This document shows, one piece after another, positions 46,520 through 54,376 of a stretch of 63,925 bases of DNA; positions within the stretch are counted from its first letter, which is position 1; each line of letters opens with the position of its first letter. The translations under genes and the position numbers were made by a program. Below the pieces are notes generated by a model. That model did no database searches. It worked only from the letters and a program-made list of their open reading frames with translations, and had not been told where the DNA came from. Location of the stretch: NCBI GenBank assembly GCA_963629575.1, contig CAVGIM010000008.1, forward strand, positions 1 to 63,925, written 5' to 3'. Source of the DNA: Hallerella sp963629575 (lineage in GTDB: Bacteria; Fibrobacterota; Fibrobacteria; Fibrobacterales; Fibrobacteraceae).

Positions 46520-47977
46520 ATGCTTTTTCTACTCATCGCCCTGCTGATCGTCGCTTCGATTTTTGCGACAAAAATTTCGGATAAAATCGGCGTGCCGGTT
46601 TTGCTAGTCTTTCTCGCCGTCGGTGTCCTCGTTGGTGCGGACGGGTTGAATCTTGTGCACTTCAACGATGCGAAGGTGACAAAGCAGATAGCCGATATTC
46701 TGCTTATTTTCATCCTTTTTGACGGTGGATTTCGAACGACCCGTTCGGATCTGCAGCTCGTCGCAAAGCCCAGCATCATCCTCGCGACCTTTGGCGTCGC
46801 CGCGACGGCTTTTGTGCTCGGCATTTCGATACACTTTATCATGGATTACGACTGGCTCCAGTCGATGATGATCGGTTCCATTATTTCTTCGACCGATGCC
46901 GCCGCCGTTTTTCTCATTACCCGGCAAAATCCGATAAAGAAAAAGCTCGCCGCAACGCTCAACGTCGAAAGCGCCGCCAACGATCCGATGGCGATTCTCT
47001 TGACCCTGGCGTTTGTCGGGAGTCTCTCCTCGGGCGCCGATTCGTCACCGATTCGCTTTCTCGCTTCGCTCGCCTGGCAATTTTCGGGAGGCATCATCGT
47101 CGGATACCTGATTAGCCGAGTCGCCAAGTTTCTTTTCGACCATCTCAAGTCCGAAAATCGCGGGTATTATTACGTTCTCATCATCGGAACCATTCTTTTG
47201 GGCTACGGAACCGCCGACGCGATTCGCGCAAACGGCATCATCGCGGTCTTCTTCATGGGCTACTGGCTCGGCAATTCCGACTTTGTCGCAAAGCGCGGCG
47301 TGAGCAACTTTCTCGAAGGCGTTTCCACGTTCTGCAACATGGCGCTGTTCCTGATGCTCGGGCTTCTCGCCTTTCCGCGAAGCTTTGTCCACGTCTGGAA
47401 AGAAGGCCTCCTCATTGCGGCCCTCATGATTTTCGTGGCGCGACCCATTGCCGTATGGCTTTCGACATTGCCATTTAAATACACGTCCAAGGAACGCGGA
47501 TTCCTTTGCTGGGGAGGCATCAAGGGTGCGGTTCCGATCGTGCTTGCCACATACCCGGCGGCCTACGGTCTCGACCCAAGCGAATCCGTTTTCAACATTA
47601 TCTTTTTCGCGGTTATCGTCAGCTGCCTGCTACAGGGAAGTACGCTCGGCGTTCTCGCCCGCAAGCTGAAACTTTCCGTGCCGAAACCACCCGAATCGCC
47701 GTTTTCCATGGAACTTCATTCCGTGAAACGAACCGACATGGATCTCATCGAATTTCAAGTACTTTCAAATTCCTTCTGCGCACAAAAAACGATCCAGTCG
47801 TTGAAGCTCGGTCAGGATATCGTCATCACGTCCATCACGCGGGACGCAAGGATTCTTCCTCCGCGCGGCGGCGTCAAACTGCAAGCGGACGACATTCTCT
47901 ACATTCTAGTCCCCATATCCAAGCAACACGACCTGCTCCAATATTTAGAACAGGGTATCTCCGAAACCGCGGATTAG
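46520..47977 (+). CDS. CPA1-type K+/H+ antiporter (CvrA/NhaP2-like)
   Basis: 485 aa from the ATG at 46520, after the terminator. About 12 membrane helices: LIALLIVASIFATK, VGVPVLL type, IADILLIFILFDGGF, the family block SIISSTDAAAVFLI and NVESAANDPMAILLTLAFVG (ND motif of CPA1 exchangers), GIKGAVPIVLATYPAAYGL. The C-terminal cytosolic TrkA-C-like domain (about 395-480) contains PRGGVKLQADDILYILVP, which gates such antiporters by nucleotide binding. Likely pH or osmotic homeostasis. Confidence 0.87.
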   Translation: MLFLLIALLIVASIFATKISDKIGVPVLLVFLAVGVLVGADGLNLVHFNDAKVTKQIADILLIFILFDGGFRTTRSDLQLVAKPSIILATFGVAATAFVLGISIHFIMDYDWLQSMMIGSIISSTDAAAVFLITRQNPIKKKLAATLNVESAANDPMAILLTLAFVGSLSSGADSSPIRFLASLAWQFSGGIIVGYLISRVAKFLFDHLKSENRGYYYVLIIGTILLGYGTADAIRANGIIAVFFMGYWLGNSDFVAKRGVSNFLEGVSTFCNMALFLMLGLLAFPRSFVHVWKEGLLIAALMIFVARPIAVWLSTLPFKYTSKERGFLCWGGIKGAVPIVLATYPAAYGLDPSESVFNIIFFAVIVSCLLQGSTLGVLARKLKLSVPKPPESPFSMELHSVKRTDMDLIEFQVLSNSFCAQKTIQSLKLGQDIVITSITRDARILPPRGGVKLQADDILYILVPISKQHDLLQYLEQGISETAD

Positions 47978-47982
47978 TCCAA

Positions 47983-48340
47983 TCAGAGCTTAGTCCAGAG
48001 AACTTAGAGCTTAGGGACGCAGAGCGGGCTTTTTATTTTTTGCCGAAAGGCTTTTGACGTTTCACGTCTAGGTTTTTGTCGCCAAGCGACCTGTTTCCGC
48101 CTGGCGGCGGAGAGTGGGCGCCTGCCTGTCGGCAGACAGGCCTTCCCGGCGAGGGGCATCCCAGAGTTTAGTTGGGAGAACTTAGAGCTTAGAGACGCAG
48201 AGCGATCCGCTTTACATTTGAACCTAAACGTCTGCGAAACTCAGATCTAAGCTCCAAGCTCTAGGCTCTGACCGCGCTCCAGGATGACGGTTTACCATAC
48301 AAGCCTTTACAGATCGCTTCGCGAACTCTTCACTCTCCAC
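47983..48340. repeat. Dispersed intergenic repeats after the antiporter gene
   Basis: A partial family A copy at 47983-48030 (TCAGAGCTTAGTCCAGAG). A GC-rich element with CCTGTCGGCAGACAGG at about 48123-48140, then a full family A plus B copy at 48161-48340 lacking the BamHI-like GGATCC part. The rest of the gap (48341-48606) shows no convincing gene. Confidence 0.75.
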
Positions 48341-48606
48341 ATTCCACTTTCAGTCTTCGACCTCCACTGCGTCGCCGAAGAGCTAGAAAAACAGGCATGA
48401 CTTCTGAACAGATAAAAAAAAATCAAGCGCCCGAGGTTTGTTCCGTGCGCTTTCCTTTTTAGTCTAAGTTCAGCTCTTGGCGCGAGCAGGCAGAATCCAT
48501 TCCTAGCTTTCCCAGTTATTTTGCGACATCGCACTCCAACTCCAAACATTTAAAACACGAAAATCCGCCTTGCACACAAGGCGGTTTCCGAACAAACTCC
48601 AGAAAC

Positions 48607-48828
48607 TTAAATTCCGAGTTCCTGAACGACGGCAAAGATGCCGCGCTTCTGGATCGTGCGAAGACCGGCAGCGCTGACGCGGAGAGTTACCCAGCGATCT
48701 TCTTCCGGAACGTAGAAACGCTTCGTTTGAAGATTCGGATACTGCTTCACCAACTTCTTGCGGTTGGAGTGAGAAACCATGTTGCCGACGAGGGCACCTT
48801 TTCCAGAAACTTGACAAATACGGCTCAT
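48607..48828 (-). CDS. rpmB: Ribosomal protein L28
   Basis: 73 aa from the ATG at 48828. MSRICQVSGKGALVGNMVSH is the L28 start (a CxxxxGK variant), followed by TKRFYVPEEDRWVTLRVSAAGLRTI. Complete and of usual length. It binds 23S rRNA in the large subunit. The usual partner rpmG is not adjacent. It has its own promoter at the end of ispH. Confidence 0.95.
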   Translation of the reverse strand: MSRICQVSGKGALVGNMVSHSNRKKLVKQYPNLQTKRFYVPEEDRWVTLRVSAAGLRTIQKRGIFAVVQELGI

Positions 48829-48859
48829 TGTATAAACTCCGTGTTTTTTTATGGGCACA

Positions 48860-48888
48860 ACATTAGTTAATTTGACGGCATTCGTCAA
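48860..48888 (-). promoter_or_regulatory. Promoter of rpmB
   Basis: Minus strand TTGACG (48888-48883), 17-bp spacer, TAATGT then TG (48865-48860). The -35 overlaps the ispH stop codon. Confidence 0.65.
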
Positions 48889-49817
48889 GACACCAATTCC
48901 GCCGGCAGCGGAAACTTTACCTTTTCCTGCATCGTAACCCAATTTTCGACCTCGACTCCCGGATATTTCCGACGCATCCAGGCGACCACATCCTGTACAA
49001 GGTCATCCGGAGCGCTCGCGCCACTCGAAAGCCCCACAGTCTCCACGCCGGAAAACCAGGCCGGGTCGATATCATCCACGCAGTCGATTAGACGCGAAGG
49101 GATTCCGTGTTCCACGCCAAGTTCCGCCAGGCGGCTCGAATTCGACGAATTCTGCGACCCCACAACGATCAGGAACTGCACCTTGTCGCAAAGCGAAGCG
49201 ACCGTTCCCTGGCGGTTTCCCGTCGCATAGCAGATGTCGCCGCGCACGGGGCCTTCAATATCCGGAAACGCCCTGTGCAACGCCTCAATCACCCCCTTGG
49301 TTTCCAAGGTGGAAAGCGTCGTCTGGGTGATGTAGGCGAGTCTTGTCCCTACCGGGAAATGGAGTCTTTTCACGTCTTCCGCATTCCGGATAAGCGTTAT
49401 GGAACCTTCGGACAGTTGCCCGAGATGCCCTTCGACTTCGGCATGCCCCGCATGACCGATAAGGATCACGTGCTTTCCTTCGGCATGATGCCGCTTCGCG
49501 CTCATGTGGACGCGCTGGACCAGAGGACATGTCGCATCGAGGATGTGCAAGTTTCGCGACCGCGCCTCGTTGTACACTTTTTCGGGCACCCCGTGCGCCG
49601 AAAAGACAACCGTCGCCCCTTCGGGAACATCCTTCAGGTCTTCGACAAAGACCGCGCCCTGCTCCCGAAAACGGTGCACGACAAAAGCGTTATGAACGAT
49701 TTCATGGCGCACGTAAATCGGCGCGCCAAACTTTTCCAGCGCTTTCGAAACAACATGCAGAGCGCGTTCCACTCCGGCGCAAAAGCCTCTCGGACTAGCC
49801 AAGTAAAGTTTTTTCAT
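48885..49817 (-). CDS. ispH: 4-hydroxy-3-methylbut-2-enyl diphosphate reductase
   Basis: 310 aa from the ATG at 49817, overlapping the waaA stop by 4 bp. Last step of the MEP isoprenoid pathway. The three cluster cysteines are visible: PRGFCAGVERAL, DATCPLVQRVH and DICYATGNRQ. VVFSAHGVP, IGHAGHAEVEG and GSQNSSNSSRL complete the family pattern. An oxygen-labile [4Fe-4S] enzyme in the cytosol. Confidence 0.96.
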   Translation of the reverse strand: MKKLYLASPRGFCAGVERALHVVSKALEKFGAPIYVRHEIVHNAFVVHRFREQGAVFVEDLKDVPEGATVVFSAHGVPEKVYNEARSRNLHILDATCPLVQRVHMSAKRHHAEGKHVILIGHAGHAEVEGHLGQLSEGSITLIRNAEDVKRLHFPVGTRLAYITQTTLSTLETKGVIEALHRAFPDIEGPVRGDICYATGNRQGTVASLCDKVQFLIVVGSQNSSNSSRLAELGVEHGIPSRLIDCVDDIDPAWFSGVETVGLSSGASAPDDLVQDVVAWMRRKYPGVEVENWVTMQEKVKFPLPAELVS

Positions 49818-51052
49818 TTTGAAGTTTCCATCTGACTTGATTCTGTAAGACGGCACGGGCAGGAAGCATTCCGCCCGAGGACCGTTTCGACAAAGCGCCC
49901 GAACGCTTCGTAAGAGGCGAGAACTCTTTCCCGTTCCCGCAAAAGAGCTCGCTCGACATTTTCCGTCGAAGATATCTCCCGATTCAGGTATTCGGACGGA
50001 TTCCCAATCCGAGAAAGCGCCTTTTCGCGAAGCAGCGAGCGAACCGCTTCCCGCTGCCCCCGAGAATACGGGCCGATACAGGTCGGGACGTTCATTCGCA
50101 ACGGTTCCCAGAAATCGTGCACGCCGAGAGTCCGCGCAAACGAACCGCCGACAATCGCCGTCCGAGACACCCGCAATACTTCGGAAGTCTTGCCGTAAGC
50201 TGTCACCAGGGAGACTGCACCGCGTTTCACGGCTGGCCAATCCAGCATGGGAATGTCTTGTCGAGAAAGCGCACGGCGAAACGTCGAAATTTCCTTTTCA
50301 AAGCGCGGAACGACCACCACGGCTTCTCCTGCGGACACGGCAAGAGCGACCATTTTCACGAGCGCCTTGATCTCTTCGCGATGAAATGACAGGAACGACG
50401 CATCGACCAGAGCTTCTTCTCTTTTAGAGCGTTCTTCGCAAGACATCGCCCACGGCAACAGTTTCCAGTCGCCGCCGACTATCGCTTTTGCCGAAACCAG
50501 GTAGTCGCTTGCCGCCATGAAGCGCGCAAGGTCCGCCGCCGTCTGCATCGAGACAAAGCCGATGCAGCCGAACGATTCCGCAGAAAGACAGCGATAAAAG
50601 CGCCCGGAAACCAGGGCCACCGAAGGCAACTCGAATCGACGCCGCATCGACGACAGAAATCCCGGCCAAAGCTCGTTTTCCGCTAGAACCAGCAAGAGCG
50701 GTTTCGCCGTTTCCAGAAAGCGTTTCATCCCACGCGGAGTATCCAGCGGCGCGATGGAAACGGCAACGCCAACCGGGTCGGCAAGCGGTTTCAGGAAAGC
50801 TTCCACTTCGACCTTCTGCGTCGTAATTAAAACCGGAGGCAGGTTCGAAATTTCCTTTTTCAGGATTCTCGCAAGGCCGAGAAGCATCTTGCATTCGCCG
50901 AGGCTCGCCCCGTGCATCCACAGACACGGACCTTCCGCAAACGGTCCATCCAGGCGATTTTCAATCCGGAACCTTTCGTTCAGCGGAGCGACCTTGCTCG
51001 CCATGCGCGCCACGACGCCGACAACGTTTCGAAACATTTCCAGACCGATCAT
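49814..51052 (-). CDS. waaA: 3-deoxy-D-manno-octulosonic acid transferase
   Basis: 412 aa. Family motifs: LWMHGASLGEC (N-terminal catalytic Glu region), LVLAENELWPGF (E-N-E-L-W-P is diagnostic for KdtA), VSGRFYRC and SVLRVSRTAIVGGSFARTLGVHDFWEP-type C-terminal GT-B block. It adds Kdo to lipid IVA at the inner membrane, so the organism makes LPS. An N-terminal membrane helix is weak here. It lies 7 bp after the methyltransferase gene and is coupled to ispH. Confidence 0.93.
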   Translation of the reverse strand: MIGLEMFRNVVGVVARMASKVAPLNERFRIENRLDGPFAEGPCLWMHGASLGECKMLLGLARILKKEISNLPPVLITTQKVEVEAFLKPLADPVGVAVSIAPLDTPRGMKRFLETAKPLLLVLAENELWPGFLSSMRRRFELPSVALVSGRFYRCLSAESFGCIGFVSMQTAADLARFMAASDYLVSAKAIVGGDWKLLPWAMSCEERSKREEALVDASFLSFHREEIKALVKMVALAVSAGEAVVVVPRFEKEISTFRRALSRQDIPMLDWPAVKRGAVSLVTAYGKTSEVLRVSRTAIVGGSFARTLGVHDFWEPLRMNVPTCIGPYSRGQREAVRSLLREKALSRIGNPSEYLNREISSTENVERALLRERERVLASYEAFGRFVETVLGRNASCPCRLTESSQMETSK

Positions 51053-51059
51053 AGGGACC

Positions 51060-51644
51060 TTAAAGATTCAGAGCGAACGGCAAATCCAGATGCCGACGCA
51101 ACACGAGTAGAAATGTATAAAACAAAAGCCAGAACCATGTCCAGCGATCGCTCCAAAATGCGAAGAGGAGATTCCTTTTTTCGCCGGCAAATGGTTCCGC
51201 ATTTCCGCTTTTCCCATTTGGAAGGAACATCGGCGTTTTCCGCTTCCACTCAAAAAAAGCTTCCCCAAAGCTTCGAGCCAGAAAAGCGTCCTCGGATTTT
51301 GCAAGCGCAAAGACAAACAGGGAGACGGCCAGGGCAAGGCCCAGAGAAACCTCGCATACGCCAAGATGAAACAGGATGAACGCAAGGCAAAGACAAAGAT
51401 TCGACAGATACAGCGGATGCCGCAATTTCGAATAGATTCCGAAAGTCACGAGTTCCGGAGCGAACTTTTCCTTGCCGCGCGAATGTTCCCCGATAACGCG
51501 TCGCGCCTCTAGCCGCAAAACCGCGCCGAGAAACACAAGACAAATCGCCGACAGGGAAATTCTTTCCGCAGAACACGGGAACAGCCAAAGAACAAGCGCA
51601 AAGCCACCCAGGATTTCTCCGCGAAACCGATAGAGCCATTTCAT
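51060..51644 (-). CDS. Integral membrane methyltransferase (ICMT/PEMT-like)
   Basis: 194 aa with about four membrane helices (ILGGFALVLWLFP, ISLSAICLVFLGAVLRL, LCLCLAFILFHLGV, LGLALAVSLFVFALAK). The conserved TFGIYSKLRHPLYLSNL matches the SAM-binding G-x-Y-x3-RHP-x-Y pattern of isoprenylcysteine and phospholipid methyltransferases. ERISL and the C-terminal RRHLDLPF add no more. Overlaps the ABC gene by 4 bp. A lipid or isoprenoid substrate would fit the LPS/isoprenoid neighbours (inference). Confidence 0.75.
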   Translation of the reverse strand: MKWLYRFRGEILGGFALVLWLFPCSAERISLSAICLVFLGAVLRLEARRVIGEHSRGKEKFAPELVTFGIYSKLRHPLYLSNLCLCLAFILFHLGVCEVSLGLALAVSLFVFALAKSEDAFLARSFGEAFFEWKRKTPMFLPNGKSGNAEPFAGEKRNLLFAFWSDRWTWFWLLFYTFLLVLRRHLDLPFALNL

Positions 51645-53215
51645 CGAAAAGCCTCCATCGAGGAAAAGTCCAGCACGTCAAAGCGTTTTTTCAGATCGCC
51701 ATCGATCGGCTCGTGCGACGCAAGGAAAACCCACTTCCCATAAAATTTCGCACATTCCAGGAAGCAACGCAGAATCGGTTCCCGTTCCCGTTCGGCGACA
51801 AAGGCAAACGGTTCGTCGAGCAAAAGCATTTGCGCAGGGGACGAAAGCGCCCACAAGAGCGCAACCTTCGCCCGTTCGCCTCCGGAAAGCCCGCGCTTTT
51901 CGAGAAGCCGCCTTGCAGACAGCAAGTCCATCGCTTTCGAAAAAACGCTGTCGCTCTCCCGCTCCCGAATCCGTCGCGACAAGATTTCCCTGTCCGGCAA
52001 AATCAGGTCCTGCGAAACGAGAAACATTCCTCGCCGAGAAAGAGTTTCCGGCAAGAGAATCTTTCCCGAAAACGGCTCTTCCAGTCCGGCGACAAGCCGC
52101 AAAAGCGTCGACTTGCCACAACCGTTCGGACCTTGCAGAAGAATCGGCTTCTCGGGAAAAAGTCGCAAGTTCAAGCTTTCGAAAACCGTACTTCCCTGTT
52201 CTAAATCTCCATAGAAAAACCGGACGTCCGAAAAGACAAGGGCGCGTTCCTTCGTAAAATCTCTTTTCCGCTTTCGAGGTTCCCTTTCCAAGCTCCGAAG
52301 CGCATTCTGCGCGCTTTTCGCAAGCCGGATCTGGGGGAGCAGCCGAGAGCACTCCTTAACAGGCTTGTAGCAGAGAAAGAGCGCCGAACAATACAGGACA
52401 AGCCCTTCCGCGTCTAGGCGCCCCGAAAGAATCATCCAGCCGCAAAAGGCAAGAACCAGCACGACCGCGAGCAGGGAAAAGGCTTCCATTCCCTGGGAAA
52501 GCGCCACTTTCCGCTGTCCGACGCCCACCCCGGAATCAAGCACCGCCCGAATCGAAGAACGGAGATTTTTCCCGACTTGCGAAAGTTCCTCCTCGGAACT
52601 CCACCGACGGTAAAGACTCTTCGCCTCTTCTACATCGGAGCGGAGCCTTCCCCGAAACGCCATTTCCCCTTCCACCGAAGGCTTTAGCCCGTGCAGTTTT
52701 CTCTGCACGTAGGAAACAATCGGAAGCACGACGAGCAGCACAGCGAGCGTGAGTCCCGGCGAAATAAAAAAGAGCACGGGCAAGAACACCAAAAGCTGCA
52801 AGACCGCCTGCAGAGCGAGCATCAGGGATTCCGCGCTAAAGCTCACGACGTGCACCGCATCATACGCGACCATCAGGCGTTCTCCGCTTCGTTCTTTATG
52901 AAAGAATCTTGGGGCAAGCGTCCGCAACCGACGCGCAAACCACAAAAGGAGCCCCGTTTCCAGATGCCGGCACATTTTTTCAATCGAAACGCCGCGCAGA
53001 TAGGAAAGCCCCCACCGCAAAACGACCAAAAGAAAAGTCCCGCCGAGCCAAAAGGCGAGAGAGAACTCCACCTTCCTTCCCAGGATTTCCATGAAAAGGC
53101 GAATCGCTCCCAAAAGCGCCGCATCGGCAAGACTCGCGAGCAGGACAATCGGAAACAGGCGAAAAAAAGCCTTGCGAAGATTCCTTTTCAGCCAACCGGA
53201 TGGATTCATGGCCAT
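51641..53215 (-). CDS. ABC exporter with fused membrane and ATPase domains
   Basis: 524 aa. The membrane domain (about 15-290) has five or six helices (LFPIVLLASLADAALLGAI, FWLGGTFLLVVLRWGLSYL, LLVFLPVLFFISPGL). The ATPase domain has Walker A GPNGCGKST, Q-loop VSQD, signature LSGGERAKVAL, Walker B MLLLDEPFAF and H-loop SHEP. One half-transporter, so it works as a dimer. Short for MsbA (about 580 aa) and diverged. Next to waaA, so lipid or LPS-related export is plausible. Confidence 0.85.
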   Translation of the reverse strand: MAMNPSGWLKRNLRKAFFRLFPIVLLASLADAALLGAIRLFMEILGRKVEFSLAFWLGGTFLLVVLRWGLSYLRGVSIEKMCRHLETGLLLWFARRLRTLAPRFFHKERSGERLMVAYDAVHVVSFSAESLMLALQAVLQLLVFLPVLFFISPGLTLAVLLVVLPIVSYVQRKLHGLKPSVEGEMAFRGRLRSDVEEAKSLYRRWSSEEELSQVGKNLRSSIRAVLDSGVGVGQRKVALSQGMEAFSLLAVVLVLAFCGWMILSGRLDAEGLVLYCSALFLCYKPVKECSRLLPQIRLAKSAQNALRSLEREPRKRKRDFTKERALVFSDVRFFYGDLEQGSTVFESLNLRLFPEKPILLQGPNGCGKSTLLRLVAGLEEPFSGKILLPETLSRRGMFLVSQDLILPDREILSRRIRERESDSVFSKAMDLLSARRLLEKRGLSGGERAKVALLWALSSPAQMLLLDEPFAFVAEREREPILRCFLECAKFYGKWVFLASHEPIDGDLKKRFDVLDFSSMEAFR

Positions 53216-53242
53216 TAAAAATAGAATTTTAAACTTTTCCCC

Positions 53243-53270
53243 TTGACTAACGCGAATAGTTTCCTATATT
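53243..53270 (+). promoter_or_regulatory. Promoter of tRNA-Glu
   Basis: TTGACT (53243-53248), 16-bp spacer, TATATT then TG (53265-53270); TATATTTG also fits a TAnnTTTG element. The tRNA starts 17 bp later. Confidence 0.75.
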
Positions 53271-53287
53271 TGGCACATCTAAGCGAT

Positions 53288-53360
53288 GCCCCTATCGTCT
53301 AGAGGCCTAGGACATGGGATTTTCATTCCCAGAACATGGGTTCGAATCCCGTTGGGGGTA
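53288..53360 (+). tRNA. tRNA-Glu (UUC)
   Basis: Acceptor GCCCCTA / TGGGGGT (with G-U pairs at both ends), D arm TCGTCTAGAGGCCTAGGA, anticodon stem TGGGA / TCCCA around TTTTCAT (anticodon TTC), T arm ATGGG-TTCGAAT-CCCGT. Discriminator A. CCA is not encoded. Confidence 0.95.
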
Positions 53361-53361
53361 T

Positions 53362-53396
53362 AAAAAGGTTCGTTGCGAAAGCGGCGAACTTTTTTC
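53362..53396 (+). terminator. Terminator of tRNA-Glu
   Basis: AAAAAGGTTCG / CGAACTTTTTT stem with a 12-nt loop, directly after the tRNA, ending in a T run. Confidence 0.75.
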
Positions 53397-53429
53397 TTTT
53401 CCGGGCAAGACGCTCGCCGCGAAAACCAC

Positions 53430-54176
53430 CTACTTCATCTTTTCCCGAATCTTTTTCCTTAAATCCTTCAGCTTCCAGCGGGTCCGCTTGTCTTCTACGA
53501 GAAAATCCGTGCGGACACCCCGATCCAAGGCGTCGTTCACGTATTTCAGCGCTTCGTCGTAACGCTTCTGGTCTAGGCGAAGCTCCGCAAGAAAGAGCAT
53601 CGTGTTGATGTCCTTCGGGTTTTCTTCGTGCGCCATCAGCAGGTACTTTTCGGCGAGCTTCTTGTCCGGCCAGTTCAAGAAGAGGGGGACATAGGGCAAG
53701 AGCTGGTGCGCGCGACCGAGGAACTGGTAATTCTTCGCCTCGAGCGAAAGATCCCGAACCTTGGCGGCAGCCCCCTCCTTGACCGCCTGGAACGCTCCGT
53801 ATTCGTTCGCCCAGAGAGAGAGGTTCTGCGCATACAGCGAAGTTATCTTCGGATTGTCCGGAAACTTTCTGTGCATTTCTTCGCCGAACTTCTTGGATTC
53901 GGCAAACAGTTTCAACCGCGCCTTATGGTCAAACACCACGTGGCAACCCTTGAAATAATAGGCGTAGAGAAGCCTTTCCGCCGCGAATTCCTCGACTGCG
54001 GAATCCCTTAGCGCACGCTTGTAGGCGAGAATCATCTTCTCGACAACAGCGGAATCCGCACGGTCGTTCTTCGAATGAAGCGCCCGGTTTTCGAACCAGT
54101 AGTTGCCGCTATCCAAGTCGCCATTTGCCAAGGCAATGCCCAACGACAAAAGCAAGGGGAACGCGAAGCGAAACAT
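53430..54176 (-). CDS. Exported TPR-like protein
   Basis: 248 aa. Signal peptide MFRFAFPLLLSLGIALA. The helical repeats include EKMILAYKRALRDSAVEEFAAERLLYA and a clear C-terminal TPR pair AEKYLLMAHEENPKDINTMLFLAELRLD / KRYDEALKYVNDALDRG (split here for reading). A basic C-terminus (LKDLRKKIREKMK) ends it. Periplasmic, role unknown. It begins 10 bp after the small 47-residue ORF and likely shares its transcript. Confidence 0.75.
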   Translation of the reverse strand: MFRFAFPLLLSLGIALANGDLDSGNYWFENRALHSKNDRADSAVVEKMILAYKRALRDSAVEEFAAERLLYAYYFKGCHVVFDHKARLKLFAESKKFGEEMHRKFPDNPKITSLYAQNLSLWANEYGAFQAVKEGAAAKVRDLSLEAKNYQFLGRAHQLLPYVPLFLNWPDKKLAEKYLLMAHEENPKDINTMLFLAELRLDQKRYDEALKYVNDALDRGVRTDFLVEDKRTRWKLKDLRKKIREKMK

Positions 54177-54186
54177 TTTCTTCAGG

Positions 54187-54330
54187 TCAGATTTTCCACG
54201 TCTGGAGAAGTCGATTCACGGCGGCGATTCGCGTTTTTTCTTCTTCTATTCCATGGAATGCCTTGAAAAGAAGGTTGCGATATTCCATAAGCGCAGTACG
54301 AATGATGACTTTTTCTTCTTTTGTAAGCAT
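54187..54330 (-). CDS. Small 47-residue ORF, possibly leaderless
   Basis: Minus-strand ATG at 54330 to TGA at 54189-54187. It begins MLTKEEKVIIRTALMEYRNL, continues through a helical, charged stretch (GIEEEKTRIAAVNRLLQ) and ends TWKI. There is no Shine-Dalgarno sequence. Instead TTGACC, a 19-bp spacer and TTATAC end 5 bp before the ATG, so transcription could start on the ATG. The frame is followed 10 bp later by the TPR-like gene. The codon pattern looks plausible, but the short length leaves doubt. Confidence 0.45.
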   Translation of the reverse strand: MLTKEEKVIIRTALMEYRNLLFKAFHGIEEEKTRIAAVNRLLQTWKI

Positions 54331-54376
54331 AGCGCGTATAAGCTAGAAATTTTCCCTTGGGGTCAAAAGTTCATTC

